DNA from: Amphiura filiformis
Taxonomy: Eukaryota > Echinodermata > Ophiuroidea > Amphilepidida > Amphiuridae
DNA length: 64,000 bases
Direction: 5' to 3'
Assembly: GCF_039555335.1 (NCBI RefSeq)
Contig: NC_092637.1
Location: 2,500,001-2,564,000 of the forward strand
Shown: positions 23,101 through 34,152 of the stretch, one piece after another
How positions within the stretch are numbered: the stretch's first letter is position 1
How the letters are laid out: each line of letters starts with the position of its first letter
Made by a program: the position numbers and the translations under genes
The notes under the pieces: generated by a model
Database searches by the model: none
Told to the model about the DNA's origin: nothing
The model's input: only the letters and a program-made list of their open reading frames with translations

Positions 23101-26091
23101 TTGGATTATACCAAAAATTCTTAGGGAGGACTTATTTGTTTGGAACCGTTTATTATGCTGACCCTAGTGGTGGTTTTTATCTTAAAAAAATAAATTGATA
23201 GTAAATGGGTAATATCATGTTATAATTATGTTTATTGATTATTATAGAACACAATAATAATAACTGTTTCAGTTCTAATATGCAAATGAGCTACCTAATT
23301 AGCATATTTGGCGACAAAAATCTAATGGAATTTGAAGACCGCCACCTTGTGAAGGTGGAGGCATATGAAATTCAAAAAGTTCAATAGCCTAGTTATTTTA
23401 AAGATACCCTGTATCAAGTCAAGAGGTAATCTTTCAAACCGTTCCATCGAACTCATTCATTCAATTGTCAGGCATTGATCTAAAATATACATACCTGAAC
23501 CATTTGTCCTGAGCCCCCGTCATTGAAAGCTACGAGTTGCGTTGTTCCTGGTACGTAAGCTGGACATATACGGGAATACTGCCCGCTTCGTTTTCGTCTC
23601 CCTGCAGGGGGCGGGGTCCTGCCGGTGTTAGGACAATCTTGCCTGACTGGGTCGGGAGCATCATCAACTAAAGCGCCTAGCTGGCCATTTCCTTCTCGTG
23701 TGTCGTTGACCATGTCGAATTCCTCTCTTGGAAAGAAAAGATCCTTGTATCTATAAAATTAATGATTAAAATAAGAAAAATCCAACACCGTGAAATAAAA
23801 ATTGTGTTCAATTTTTATATTATATTGAAATAATTATAATGATGCATAGGTAGCGGTAAATGAAAATAGAAGTGAAATTAAACTTCTACCATATTGAATT
23901 TCAACCACTCATCGGAGCTCGCGCTTTAGCGGCCTAACCAGCGTCTTGAGTGGAAGTCATTGCTCCCCGTATTGCTCAGAAGATTGTTGTTGCTAGTGAT
24001 GTTGAGATACATCCGATGACGTCGCAGTTGTAATTGAAGTCAAACAAGAAGATCTTGAGAGCAATAACATCCGCTGAAGACCCCGGTTGAGCCGGTGAAA
24101 TTACTCCGGCGAATGTACCAAATTCGACTAGTGTGGAAGTTTAATTTTGCTTTCTAAGCTTCACCGAATTTGAAAGCTTAATTTCTCTGACTTAATAGCA
24201 AATTTCCCAATATTGTTGCTTTGTTTAAATATGTATCGTTCTAAGTGTATGAGGTGAAAAAATAAAAGAACAATAAGCTAAATTAACAAACAGAAAAGGT
24301 TGCCAGAAAACGTTAATGTCAGGTTTTATAAAGGGTATATCAATGGTATAAAACGTTTTCATAACATTCAAAAACATTTTTGAACACTTACCGTAAAACA
24401 TTCGAACATAACGTTGTTCAAGTGTTGACGAAATATTTGGCAAAAAACTGTTTGCAAAAATATTTTACAATATCATTCAGACAACATTTTAAAAATGTTG
24501 ATGTAGTGTATTTTCATACAAAACATTTTAAAAACGTTTTCGTAACCTTTATATAACCCGACATTTAATGTTATTAAAACGTTTTTACCAAAACCAAGCC
24601 TCAAAATATAACTTGTTTAAAACGTTCTAAAAATGTTTTTGTGTTTGCTGGGTTATCGTTTTGATATGCAACTTTTGAAAATGCACCAACTCTTTATAAA
24701 TAATTATTATACTGGTATCAATCTTTGTCAATTTAGAGTGTTTGGTAGCAAATTTGGTAGCAAATTGCCATAACAAGATCAGGTTTTGGTGTAGGACGGT
24801 CGACGGGTTATACGAGTATAACTGCGGGCTTCCTTTATTTTGAGGTGTTTATAAAATACTAAACAAATGGTACAACGTGCCCCCACCGATGGTATGTACA
24901 CACTGACCCAACGTGAAGCAGGACAGAATGCTTACATTTCAAGATATTCTCGCTCCTGTTCGGCGGTGTGAGTGACAAGACCTCGAGTGTAATACGTGGC
25001 GTTTTCTAACCAACTTGTTTCGTCTAACGGGTCTTCGATTCCTAGATCAGATTTCACATCTCCCAAAAGATCCTGCAAATTATCATTTGCGACCTCCACC
25101 TAAGTATAAAAATAAGGATGTAATAATTAAAATGTATTTTAGTGAGCTCCTGCAAAGTATGTATAAAAACAATTCTTAGCAATACTTTCGTAACAAAATG
25201 TTATACCCATTTTATTAGGATTATTGTGAGCTGATGTATTTATTGGTACAATTCACATGTGCAATTTACAACAACAAAAAATCGACATTGTGTGTCCAAT
25301 GGAACATAAGATTAAGATTAAGATATATTTAAATATTTGTATATTTTTTTAATCTGCCATTTCTGTGTATTTTAATATGTAAAGAGCGCGCCAGTGGAAA
25401 GCAGTGATTTGTTCACTGAAAAAAAAATCAAGCTGAAATAACTTTGAGTTTACTTGAAGGCGTTGTTTTTTCGGCGACGTTTATAAGCGGAGTCAACATA
25501 AAAACCTCCCATAAAGTAATTACCCCCCCCCCCCAGCAATTACTCAAATCTATAAGTTCCAATTCTGAAATCCTGAAATACCAAAGAAATTCAGTTTTGT
25601 TTTGCAAATTATGATGCCTCATTTGTCTAAAATAGTGAAAATGTGTTTCTATGGCGACGCTTTGAATCCTTGACCAGTCATGTAGAGAACTTAATGGCAC
25701 ACTGACTTGAGTATCTTTTTCACAACTTTTGATTCTGTATCTTTCAAGGTGCTAACATGGCTACAAACCTCAAATGGGTTTCTTTTTGCTATTTCAGTTT
25801 TAAAATTGAATGCATAGATTTTGAGTTCTTGCCTCGTAATTCAGGAGGTAATTACTTTTTGGTATGTGTTTTAATATCTTTACTCTTAAAATAATCATAT
25901 AAAAACGTTCCAACGGTTAAATTTAATGCATTAACTACCTGTCTATGAAGTAACTTTAACGTATCACAAAATGTATCAAGAAGGAACTCTGACAATGCTA
26001 GAAACCACCCTGCTGCACCGCCACCAACCAGTACCACTATAATAACAGTTGTACAGCATAGACCGATGGCACATTTCTTTTCTTTGCCCAT
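19945..26091 (-). CDS. Gene B: spätzle-like cystine-knot pro-ligand, tandem paralogue of gene A
   Basis: Coding join on the minus strand: 26091-25939, 25099-24936, 23750-23495, 20136-19945 (765 nt, 254 residues), GT-AG throughout, with the same exon number and phases as gene A. The N-terminus MGKEKK is followed by one hydrophobic segment ('TTVIIVVLVGGGAAGW'), an acidic pro-region ('GIEDPLDETSWL'), RRKRS at 157-161, and a C-terminal domain with cysteines at 168, 204, 209, 214, 216 and 250. Every cysteine of gene A is kept in the mature domain, and the cleavage site is unchanged. The N-terminal segment differs in cysteine placement (C12-C13 here, C10 and C13 in gene A). Inferred: a secreted ligand precursor as for gene A, from a tandem duplication old enough for exon 2 to reach about half identity. 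Introns are longer because of inserted repeats. Confidence 0.85.
20179..20608. mobile_element. TIR element, family M8 copy 1
   Basis: Ends 'taaagccatattataacatttc' and inverted 'gaaatgttataatatg'-like sequence. It matches, in inverted orientation, the element at 41814-42273, including 'ccgtgtac' and 'aaaatctcggattttgacaaaactaca'. A (GGGT)/(GT)n stretch lies near 20368-20398. In gene B intron 3. Confidence 0.75.
20615..20878. repeat. Third copy of the TACGTCACGTG repeat
   Basis: Close copy of 16722-16990: 'gtcgccattggattaacacataatcatgaaatcttca' and 'gtattttgaatggggctgtcag' are shared. Lies in gene B intron 3. Confidence 0.8.
20886..21100. mobile_element. Palindromic MITE, ~215 bp
   Basis: 'ctttaaagaggaagacccgtcagagcagttcttctgg' is inverted at the right end ('ccagaagaactgttctgacgggtattcctctttaaag'). 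An inner pair 'gagaggtgctaattaat' / 'attagcacctctc' closes the hairpin. Confidence 0.85.
21279..23152. mobile_element. Long-TIR element (outer) interrupted by a TTAA MITE
   Basis: About 215 bp at the left (21279-21495) is inverted at the right (22910-23152). Shared words include 'aacggttcca', 'gactgattagttatgcatcaagtg', 'atttattaaattttcggcc' and 'tctacataggctttttatgc'. The interior has more inverted matches ('attaatgttttt', 'cagtgaat'). The M3 MITE at 22165-22830 sits inside. No transposase frame is seen, so it is non-autonomous. Confidence 0.8.
22165..22830. mobile_element. Complete TTAA-flanked MITE, family M3
   Basis: Begins TTAAGGGATCC and ends CCCTTAA. Arms of about 300 bp are inverted, with 'tcgaattgcattctgaatacgaag' against 'cttcgtattcagaatgcaatt', and a central 'ccaaaaaagacctttttttttttggtgttttgg' hairpin. 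Relatives at 1605, 2755, 30820 and 32603. Confidence 0.85.
23495..23750 (-). CDS. Gene B coding exon 3 (pro-region end, RRKRS site)
   Basis: Acceptor 'aattttatag', donor CAG|GTATGT; starts with one base of a split codon. One codon longer than gene A exon 3, from an extra residue in the proline-rich linker before RRKRS. 'EGNGQLGALVD' and 'YSRICPAYVPG' are unchanged. Confidence 0.9.
24290..24655. mobile_element. Palindromic element, family M9 copy 1
   Basis: Rich in 'aaaacgtttt', 'ataacatt' and 'aacccgacattta', with inverted halves ('ttataaagggtat...gttttcataacatt' against 'gttttcgtaacctttatataac'). The right end 'ttttgtgtttgctgggtt' is the inverse of the left end seen at 33562. Relatives at 33562-33865 and 35690-35955. 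Confidence 0.65.
24936..25099 (-). CDS. Gene B coding exon 2 (acidic pro-region)
   Basis: Acceptor 'tttatacttag', donor AT|GTAAGC. 164 nt as in gene A. Encodes 'DNLQDLLGDVKSDLGIEDPL' and 'EQEREYLE'; the split codon is completed by exon 3. Confidence 0.85.
25497..25865. mobile_element. Probable MITE related to family M2
   Basis: 'cctcccataaagtaattacccccc' at the left is inverted at the right ('ggaggtaattactttttgg'). The ends resemble the M2 arms (AAAAAGTAATTACC). Sits in gene B intron 1 of the coding part. Confidence 0.5.
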
Positions 26092-26120
26092 GGTTAGAAT
26101 GCCCTTGAAGAATTCCTTTC
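25939..26120 (-). CDS. Gene B coding exon 1 with short 5' UTR
   Basis: Acceptor 'tttttcgtcattctcag' at 26121-26122, UTR 26120-26092, ATG at 26091, donor CAG|GTAGTT after 25939. 51 residues as in gene A. The acceptor shows that an upstream exon exists. Confidence 0.85.
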
Positions 26121-26292
26121 CTGAGAATGACGAAAAAAATAAGTATAATTTGTTTATGTAATCCGTTTTTGTAACCAGTTTAATGAAATTTAAAGACAAA
26201 GCTGGAACAAAATCTCGTGGAAAAAGAGAGGAAACGTTCATGGTTTTATTATTGGGTCCCCGCAACACCAAACTGGTGTTGTGACTGCCCAA

Positions 26293-26919
26293 TTGGGTGG
26301 ATTAAAGCCGCTTAAAAATCGATGCTAGATTCTTTTGTGTTGTAAACTGTCATAATTGTTTGTCTACGTGTAACACGGGTGATAGAATGCAGTTTATAAT
26401 ACCCGCCAAGGTCGCATCATTTCACATTTTAGGTGAGATTGAGCCGACGTAACCCAGCTATGGCTGCCATTGAGGTGTAGGAATGCGTGAAATTGGATTC
26501 GTCTATACTTAGTTGCCTTTTTGTCAAATTGGCATAGTATTCTAATACAACAGTTTCATTGCTTTCGGTATTTTAAACATTTGCTTTAAACAGTCGCAGA
26601 TTACCTATTAATAATGCAAATATCACCATAGATACCAGTATGTAAAATCAGTGAGGCAGAAACAAAATAGTGTTTGTTGGACGAAAAATTATGGTCAATG
26701 GGTCGAGTGTTTTAACACCGTACTGCTATTGGAAATAACACAAACGAAACAAAATGATTAAAAGTGACATTTACAAATAAATATAATCACAAAATGCATT
26801 TTTCTTCTGTTTGACATAAGATCTCCCTCCTGAACCATGACAACAAGAATTGTGTCACCAAAATATATTTTTCTTCTGTGTTTGACCAATTGACGTCAAC
26901 CATCATGAATCGAAGCTTT
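26293..26919. other. Gene B first intron, no further feature
   Basis: No exon or repeat partner recognised. The 146-codon open frame that spans exon 1 (25852-26292) extends into this side without conserved content. Confidence 0.4.
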
Positions 26920-27334
26920 AAGGCCCGGTCACACTATGACGGACGATAAGCAACGAAAGGTGACGAATGTGAAAATCACAAAATGTTGACGGCAAAACGA
27001 CGACAGAAAGAGGAAAAACAAGATTCGGTGACGAGTGGGAACGACCTTTAGCGACAACACGACGGCAATGGACGAAAGGTTGCGGCAGGAAACGGAGACT
27101 AGCGACCAAATCCGGACGTTGTCTGGACGATGAGTGACGAAGTCTCGACGGAGCCCGACAACAAGCAACGAGGTCAGACGGCTGGCAGTGGATTTGCTTG
27201 CGGCAAGGAACGGCAGCTGACGGTGGATTGCGGTGATGATGACGTGACTCAGCAGCCGACATCAAAGCCTGTGTGTGTGTGTGGGTCGTATAGTCCCCTT
27301 TGGCGTTCCCACTCTTCACAACGTTCTGATCATT

Positions 27335-28239
27335 CACTCAAAAATATCAATATCAATAATAATCAAAAATATTAACATCGATATCAACAATAATCAAAAA
27401 TAGTAAAATCAATATCATTAATAATCCAAACTATTAATATCTATATCAATAATAATCAGGATTATTAACATCAACATCAATATCAATAGTAATCAATAAA
27501 TAAAAATAGTAAAATCAATATCAATAATAATCGAAACTATTAATATATATTTCAATAATAATCAAAAATATCAACATCAATATCAATAGTAATCAAAAAT
27601 ATTACACATATCAATAATAATAATAAAAAATTATATAAATATCAATAATAATCAAAAATAGTAGAAGCGATATCAATAATAATCTAAACTATTGATATCT
27701 ATATCAACAATAAGCAAAAATATTACACATATCAATAATATTCAAAAATATTACACATATCAATAATAATCAAAACTATTAATATCTTTATCAATAATAA
27801 TCAAAAATATTACCATCAATATCAATAATAATCAAAAATATTACACATATCAATAATAATATAGAAAAACCAATATAATTATCAATAATAATCAAAAATA
27901 GTAAAATCAATATAAATAATAATCTAAACTTTTAATATCTATATCAATAATAATCAAAAATATTAACATCAATATCAATTATTATAATCAAAGATATTAA
28001 TATCAATATCAATAATAATAAAAAATATTACACATATCAAAAATAATATTAAAAAAATAATATAAATATCAATAGGAATCAAAATATGAAAATCAATATT
28101 AATAATAATTCAAACTATTATATCAATATCAATATATCAATAATGATCAAAAATATTATCATCAATATCAATAATAATAAAAAATGTTAATATCAGTATC
28201 AATAATAATCAAAAATATTAACATCAAAATCAATAACAA
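27335..28239. repeat. AT-rich degenerate tandem array
   Basis: About 40 loosely repeated 20-27-base units of the form atcaata(a/t)taatcaaaaata tta. It forms the core of transposon copy 1; a shorter form is in copy 2 (29320-29800). Confidence 0.85.
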
Positions 28240-28488
28240 TATGTGACCGTACAGCACGAATGAGCCGTAAATTCCCTAAATTGTATTCTGAGTTACAGCG
28301 TAAAATGTGTACGAATGTCGTATTCAATGTCGTTGAAGGAGCAAAGTTTAACAAACTATAACCCCGCTTCTAGGTATCGTTTGAAGTCAAATGATATACC
28401 ATTTTAAAGCTTATGATGTATATTTGTTAAACATGAAATAAAACAAAATTGACCCGGGGAGGAATTTACGGCTCATTCGGCTCACATA
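28240..28488. mobile_element. TIR MITE, family M7 short copy, nested
   Basis: 'tatgtgaccg...gaatgagccgtaa' and inverted 'ttacggctcattcggctcacata'. At the matching point of transposon copy 2 ('caataacaatatcaataataatcag', near 29760) the element is absent, giving an empty site with a TA or TAT duplication. Confidence 0.85.
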
Positions 28489-28913
28489 TCAATAATTATC
28501 AGAAATATTAATATTTTTGATTATTATTGATATTATTTTCTTTTTATATGAACTTTAAAATTGCATCGTGCCGGGTAGTCTATTACCAACGACTACCAAC
28601 GAAATTGTGATGACCTCATAACGACTAGACACGGCTTCGCGCGGTATGGAAACGTCAAAGAAATGAGGGTTGCGGTCTCCAACGAAATCTGAACGGAATC
28701 ACAACTGATTCTTTTGCCGTCACAAAATTATCAACATGTTGAAAATTTGCCGACGAACGCGACGAATAATTACGGCCGTCTGCGGTCGCTAACGGATTCG
28801 TCAGCGACAACTAACGGCAACACACGATGAGTGGCGGTAAATTCAAAATTGCAATTCGCAGCTTAACGTCGCTTGCCGTTCACCCCTATTCGTCACAGTG
28901 TGGCCGGGCCTTT

Positions 28914-30204
28914 AAGGCCCGGTCACACTATGACGGACGATAAGCAAGGAAAGGTGACGAACGTGAAAATCACAAAATGTTGACGGCAAAGCGACGACAA
29001 AAAGAGGAAAAACAAGATTCGCTGACGAGTGGGAACGACCTTCAGCGACAACACGACGGCAAGGGACGAAAGGCTGCGGCAGGAAACGGAGACTACCTAC
29101 CAAAACCGGACGTTGTCTGGGCGGTGAGTGACGAAGTCTCGACGGAGCCCGACAAGAAGCAACGAGGTCAGACGGCTGGCAGCGGATTTGCTTGCGGCAA
29201 GGAACGGCAGCTGACGGTGGATTGCGGTGATGATGACGTGACTAAGCAGCCGACATCAAAGCCTGTGTGTGTGCGGGTCGTATAGTCCCCTTTGGCGTTC
29301 CCACTCTTCACAACGTTTTGATCATCCACTCAAAAATATCAATAATAATCAAAAATATTACACATATCAATAATAATCAAAAATAGTAAAAATCAATATC
29401 AATAATAATCCAAACTATTAATATCTATATCAATAATAATCAAAAATATTAACATCAATATCAATTATTATAATCAAAGATATTTATATCAATATCAATT
29501 ATTATAATCAAAGATATTAATATCAATATCGATAATAATAAAAAATACTACACATATCAAAAATAATCAAAAAAATTAATATAAATATCAATAGGAATCG
29601 AAATATTAAAATCAATAGTAATAATAATCCAAACTATTATATCAATATCAATACGGTATATCAATAATGATCAAAAATATTATCATCAATATCAATAATA
29701 ATAAAAAATGTTAATATCAGTATCAATAATAATCACAAATATTAACATCAATATCAATAACAATATCAATAATAATCAGAAATATTAATATTTTGATTAT
29801 TATTGATATTATTTTCTTTATATGAACTTTAAAATTGCATCGTGCCGGGTAGTCTATTGAAATCGAAGTGACGTTTACCAACGACTACCAACGAAATTGT
29901 GACGACCTCAAAACGACTAGGCACGGCTTCGCACGGTATGGAAACGTCAAAGAAATGAGGGTTGCGGTCTCCAACGAAATCTGAACGGAATCACAACTGA
30001 TTCTTTTGCCGTCACAAAATTGTCAACATGTTGAAAATTTGTCGACGAACGCGACGAATAATTGCGGCCGTCTGCGGTCGCTAACGGATTCGTCAGCGAC
30101 AACTAACGGCAGCACACGGTGAGTGACGGTAAATTCAAAATTGCAATTCGCAAGTTAACGTCGCTTGCCGTTCACCTCTATTCGTCATAGTGTGACCGGG
30201 CCTT
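28914..30204. mobile_element. TIR transposon, tandem copy 2
   Basis: Same ends and subterminal regions as copy 1, starting at the palindromic junction GGCCTTTAAGGCC and ending 'catagtgtgaccgggccttt'. Shorter by about 0.7 kb because the AT-rich array is reduced and the nested M7 element is missing. Confidence 0.85.
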
Positions 30205-30436
30205 TAGAATTTATGGGGTAACAATGGATTTGTAGTACGCCTGATTACTCAAATCATATGCTATCATTTGTATGGAATGGAATGTATGACAATGGACTAC
30301 ATTATCAAAGGTTAAGGATGGGCATGAACCAATAAATTCCCAAAACTTAAATATTGGTCATGGTAGCCTATATGATGCGATTGAACAACAACAACAAATC
30401 ATGCTTATAGCGTTTTTCACCGAAGTCCATAAGGTC

Positions 30437-30572
<136 letters not shown>

Positions 30573-30819
30573 GCAATTATATTTTAAAAGAAACACCCTA
30601 AACTATAAAAAGGGGGAGAAAATGGGAAAACAAGAAAAGGAACAGACTTAGCAAAAATGCGGTAAAAGGTGCCACGTTATTTTACAGTGACTAGATCTAT
30701 TGTCCTCAATGGTGATATCCGGGTTACAATTGGAGTTCAATGACGTCATGTCGGCTTGTGATAATATTTAGTACAAAAAGTATGGCCTAGTTATCGGCTC
30801 AGTTGATCAACAAAATGTA

Positions 30820-31139
30820 TTAAAGGAATCGGATAGTAACGTTTGCACAGTATTTTGTGGGACCTGAGGGCACATGAGACACACTAAATTACATTCTGAA
30901 TACGAGGAATGTCCTTCTGATATCAAATAATTTGATATTCTGAAATTTGTGATATAATACAAATTTTATGGCAAATATTTTTTATATTTTTGATAATTAA
31001 CAGTCTTCGAAGCACGCTTTATAAATCTAATGATACGTACTTAATGTATATGTAGCTGGGAGGAAAGCCGTCCATCATTTGAAAATGTTGACCTTTCGTA
31101 TGGTGTATTTGAGAAATATTAGGTCTTTTGGGGAAAATG
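30820..31139. mobile_element. Half copy of MITE family M3
   Basis: Starts 'ttaaaggaatcggatagtaacgtttg' and carries 'attctgaatacgaggaatgtccttctgatatcaaataa' and 'gtatatgtagctgggaggaaagccg'. The second arm is missing; the sequence changes at 31140 into a LINE tail. Confidence 0.75.
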
Positions 31140-31715
31140 TATATACAACAACAACACAACAACAAAACCGCATTTTTATAGCGCCTTACGCGTACACCTC
31201 AAGGCGCTGAACAAAAGAAAGATAAACCAATACATTACTAAAAAACCCTTAATACCTTAATCGTACATATAATATATATAATATTATATGAAATGCACAC
31301 TGGCAATAATTAAAAGCAAACAAGATAATTAGTTAAAACCTGCAGCAAAATATATACAAAGCAGGATCCAATGCACAAAGTCAGTGTTCAACTGATAAAG
31401 ATTGCACAGAAATGTCTTCAGAGCCGATTTGAACTGAGATATTAGGTCTATTGCACCATGGAAGTAGTGTCCACTACTTCCATGATTGCACGGATGTGAG
31501 TGGGCAGCTGATTCCATAATTTTGGCGCTGAAACCGAAAAAGCACGATTGCCATATGTATACGTGCGAACGGAACCGAGTGGGGGTGGTTTTAGCAGACG
31601 TTGACTCTAAGAACGTAGTGAGCGTGTCGGTGTGTAGATGGTAACCAGGTCACCAAGATAAAGAGGTGCAAGTCCGTGGATGATCTTAAATGTCAGGAGA
31701 ATTATTATTATTTTG
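31140..31715 (-). mobile_element. L2/CR1-like LINE 3' fragment
   Basis: On the minus strand: 'HGLAPLYLGDLVTIYTPTRS', 'LLKPPPLGSVRTYTYGNRAF' and 'SVSAPKLWNQLPTHIRAI', the usual C-terminal end of L2/CR1-type ORF2, with in-frame stops. The 3' end has 'aggcgctataaaaatgcgg' and a (TTG)n tail near 31145-31160. Confidence 0.8.
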
Positions 31716-32498
31716 ATTCGTCATTTCGATTTTCTATATTTCAATTATTTCAGCAAGTAACATAAATAAAGTTGTCTTTCCACTACTTGAACATCCTTCG
31801 AAAATTAATTAATTAGTTTTCGCCGCTCAATTTTTATAAGAAAATCAGTTATGAAAAACCGCATAGTCATTGAAGATAAAACTTGAAAAAGCATAAATTT
31901 CGCATTACTCCCCCACAATCAAAGACCAGATTACTTTCAATAGGGCCAATGTAAGGACTGGGACAGTAGTTTATGGTTAACCAAGCCGATACGCAAGATT
32001 TATTTTGGAGGGTACGGGACTTCCCCTCGGACCTTTTCAAATTTTGTGGACTTAATCCCATAAAAAATGCCATTTTCTATACTTTTTAAATACGTTGTCA
32101 CCAAAATATGGTCCTTTTATACATTTTTCTCCCACTTTGGGACCATTTTATTGGACAAAATAATGCACCTTTGTGGATGGGACCGATGCTGCTACAATGC
32201 CGCCACCTGTTCCCACCCTCCCCTACGTATATTATTGTACATGTACTGCAATTGTACTCATAACGCTTTCAAGCACTATGTATTGTGTTCAACTTTTTAA
32301 AAGATTTTAACACAATACTACGCATTATCATGAATATTTCGACTGCAGTAATACAATACAGGCTGTTTGACTGAATAAATATGCAGTGTCAGTTTCTAGT
32401 GATTATGGACAAAATCAGACCATCGAAATCGAAATGTAATAAGCAACATAAGATCCACCTAATTTTGTAGATTAATAATAGCAATGATAATATTGTAT
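31716..32498. other. Gene B first intron, nothing recognised
   Basis: AT-rich, without conserved exons. The short open frames at 31867-32300 show no domain. Confidence 0.4.
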
Positions 32499-33300
32499 AT
32501 AAACATCTAAAAAAAGCAACTACCCCCCCCTTAAATGTGTTGGAGTTTATTTCTGCGCATTTTGATATCTCATTTGATACGATAAACCAATAAAACACTC
32601 AATTTGGATATGAACGTTTGGACAGTATTTATTGTGGGACATTAGAGCACATCAGACATATCGAATTGCATTCTGAATACGAAGAATGCCCTTCTGATAT
32701 CAAATAATTTTTGAAATTCGCAATGTAATACACATTTTATGGGAAATGATTAAAAATTGATATTTTTGATATTTAACAGTATTCGAAGTAAACTTTATAA
32801 ATCTGATGATTTTATATATCAAAATGTGAAAAATATCAAATTTTAATAATTTGTCATAAAATTGCAAAAAATGAAATTATTTGATATCAGAAAGACATTC
32901 TTCGTATTTAGAATGCAATTCGATATGTCTGATGTGCTCTCATGTCCCACAAAAAATACTGTCGAAACGCTCAAAACGCTCATTCCAGATCCCTTAATGT
33001 AGTGAGGTCCAGGTTTGATTTGAAAGTTGCACTTACAACAATACAAAAACACTCAGATATCATTACACAGATTTCCTACCACCATACTGAATACAAAGCA
33101 ATAAAATTCACTGTAACTTTCAAATCTTGGGTTACATTGATTTAAATGTACGATGTGGCGTCAATATTTAGACAACAAATGAGGTGTCAAAATGCCCAGA
33201 AATAAATTCAAACACATTTTACAGATTTGTAATACAATTTGCCCGGTTTTGAATAATGGCCATTATTCAAGGGGGTTAGTTACTTTTTTTAGATGTTTAT
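32499..33300. mobile_element. MITE family M2, outer element with nested M3
   Basis: Left end 'ataaacatctaaaaaaagcaactacccccc' is inverted at the right ('gggggttagttactttttttagatgtttat'). Further paired words: 'tttatttctgcgcattttgatatctc' / 'gaggtgtcaaaatgcccagaaataaa'. An M3 MITE splits it (32603-32996). Confidence 0.8.
32603..32996. mobile_element. MITE family M3, nested copy
   Basis: Arms 'gaacgtttggacagtatttattgtgggaca' and inverted 'tgtcccacaaaaaatactgtcgaaacg'; the right end is CCCTTAA. The central part is shorter than in the copy at 22165. Confidence 0.8.
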
Positions 33301-33561
33301 ATCCATACCACCAATTAAGATGCTCAATGCACAGTAAAATAAAACAGATTATAATTTATGATGTCATTATACAATGTTAATTATACATACTTAAAAAGGA
33401 ACATAGACAGATAAACTAATACAAGAATGATAACAACTTATAAGCCAACTTATAAGCCAATTATTTAAGTTCATTTTAAATGTAGCATGAGTCTGAGAAA
33501 GGTTTAATTATATGGTGAGGTAGTTCATTAAGCGTGATGCCGAGATAACTAAATAATCTCC

Positions 33562-33865
33562 CAGCAAACACAAAACGTTTTCGACATGCATCATTCGCAA
33601 AAGGTTATAAGAGGTTGTCAGAAATCGTTTAAATGTCGGGTTATATAAAGGGTATAAAACGTTTTCATAACATTGAAAACCATTATTGATAATCTAATGC
33701 CCAGCAAACACAAAATGTTTTACAGAAAACGTTTAAATGTCGGGTTATGTAAAGGGTATAAAAACGTTTTAATAACATTTCAAAAACATTTTTGAAAACT
33801 TGATACCAAACATTCTAAACAGAATGTTATTTTGGGGTTGAAAAACGTTTTTAAAACGTTTTTAC
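33562..33865. mobile_element. Element family M9, partly duplicated copy
   Basis: 'cccagcaaacacaaaacgtttt' at 33561 is repeated at 33701 ('cccagcaaacacaaaatgtttt'), each followed by 'aatgtcgggttat.taaagggtata'. It looks like a truncated copy next to a longer one. Confidence 0.65.
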
Positions 33866-33988
33866 ACAGCATGAATGCTAAGATTTTGGTTCCCACAACA
33901 ATAACTTATTATTACAAGTAACGAGAAGGAACATTCAGCTAGGTCAGATATAATCATTATTTGCTTAAGTCATTTCATGTGACACAAA

Positions 33989-34152
33989 TGTGATGCGATC
34001 AAGCAAAATCAGTCGGAACTCGGAAATATTGATTTTGAGATATAGCCAAACAAAGGAAATATTTCCTTTTGTTTTCTGTTGTTTTGGAAACTCTTTAGTT
34101 GCTCATATCTTTGGAACTGGTTATTCAATTTAAATGGGGTTTTCTGCAAAAT
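33989..34152. mobile_element. Half copy of MITE family M10
   Basis: 'tgtgatgcgatcaagcaaaatcagtcggaactcggaaatattgattttgagatatagcc' and onward match 58287-58450 closely. The inverted right end is absent. Confidence 0.8.

Larger units (their letters stand above)
26920..28914. mobile_element. TIR transposon, non-autonomous, tandem copy 1
   Basis: Begins AAGGCCCGGTCACACTATGA and ends with the inverse (TCACAGTGTGGCCGGGCCTT). The GC-rich subterminal parts (26920-27320 and 28560-28914) flank an AT-rich core (27340-28560) of degenerate 'atcaataataatcaaaaatatta' units. A second element is inserted in the core at 28240-28488. The open frames at 26918-27375 are not domain-bearing. Copy 2 follows directly. 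Confidence 0.85.

Noticed and set aside
25852-26292. 146-codon frame as an intact small protein
   Set aside because: Only 25939-26091 matches gene A; an acceptor lies at 26121 and the downstream part is intron.
26918-29285. Open frames of 80-139 codons on both strands
   Set aside because: They lie in the GC-rich ends of the TIR transposon pair, repeat in both copies without domain content, and vary in length.
27335-29800. CRISPR-like regular repeats
   Set aside because: The units are AT-rich, irregular in length and degenerate, without unique spacers; this is a tandem array in a eukaryotic transposon.
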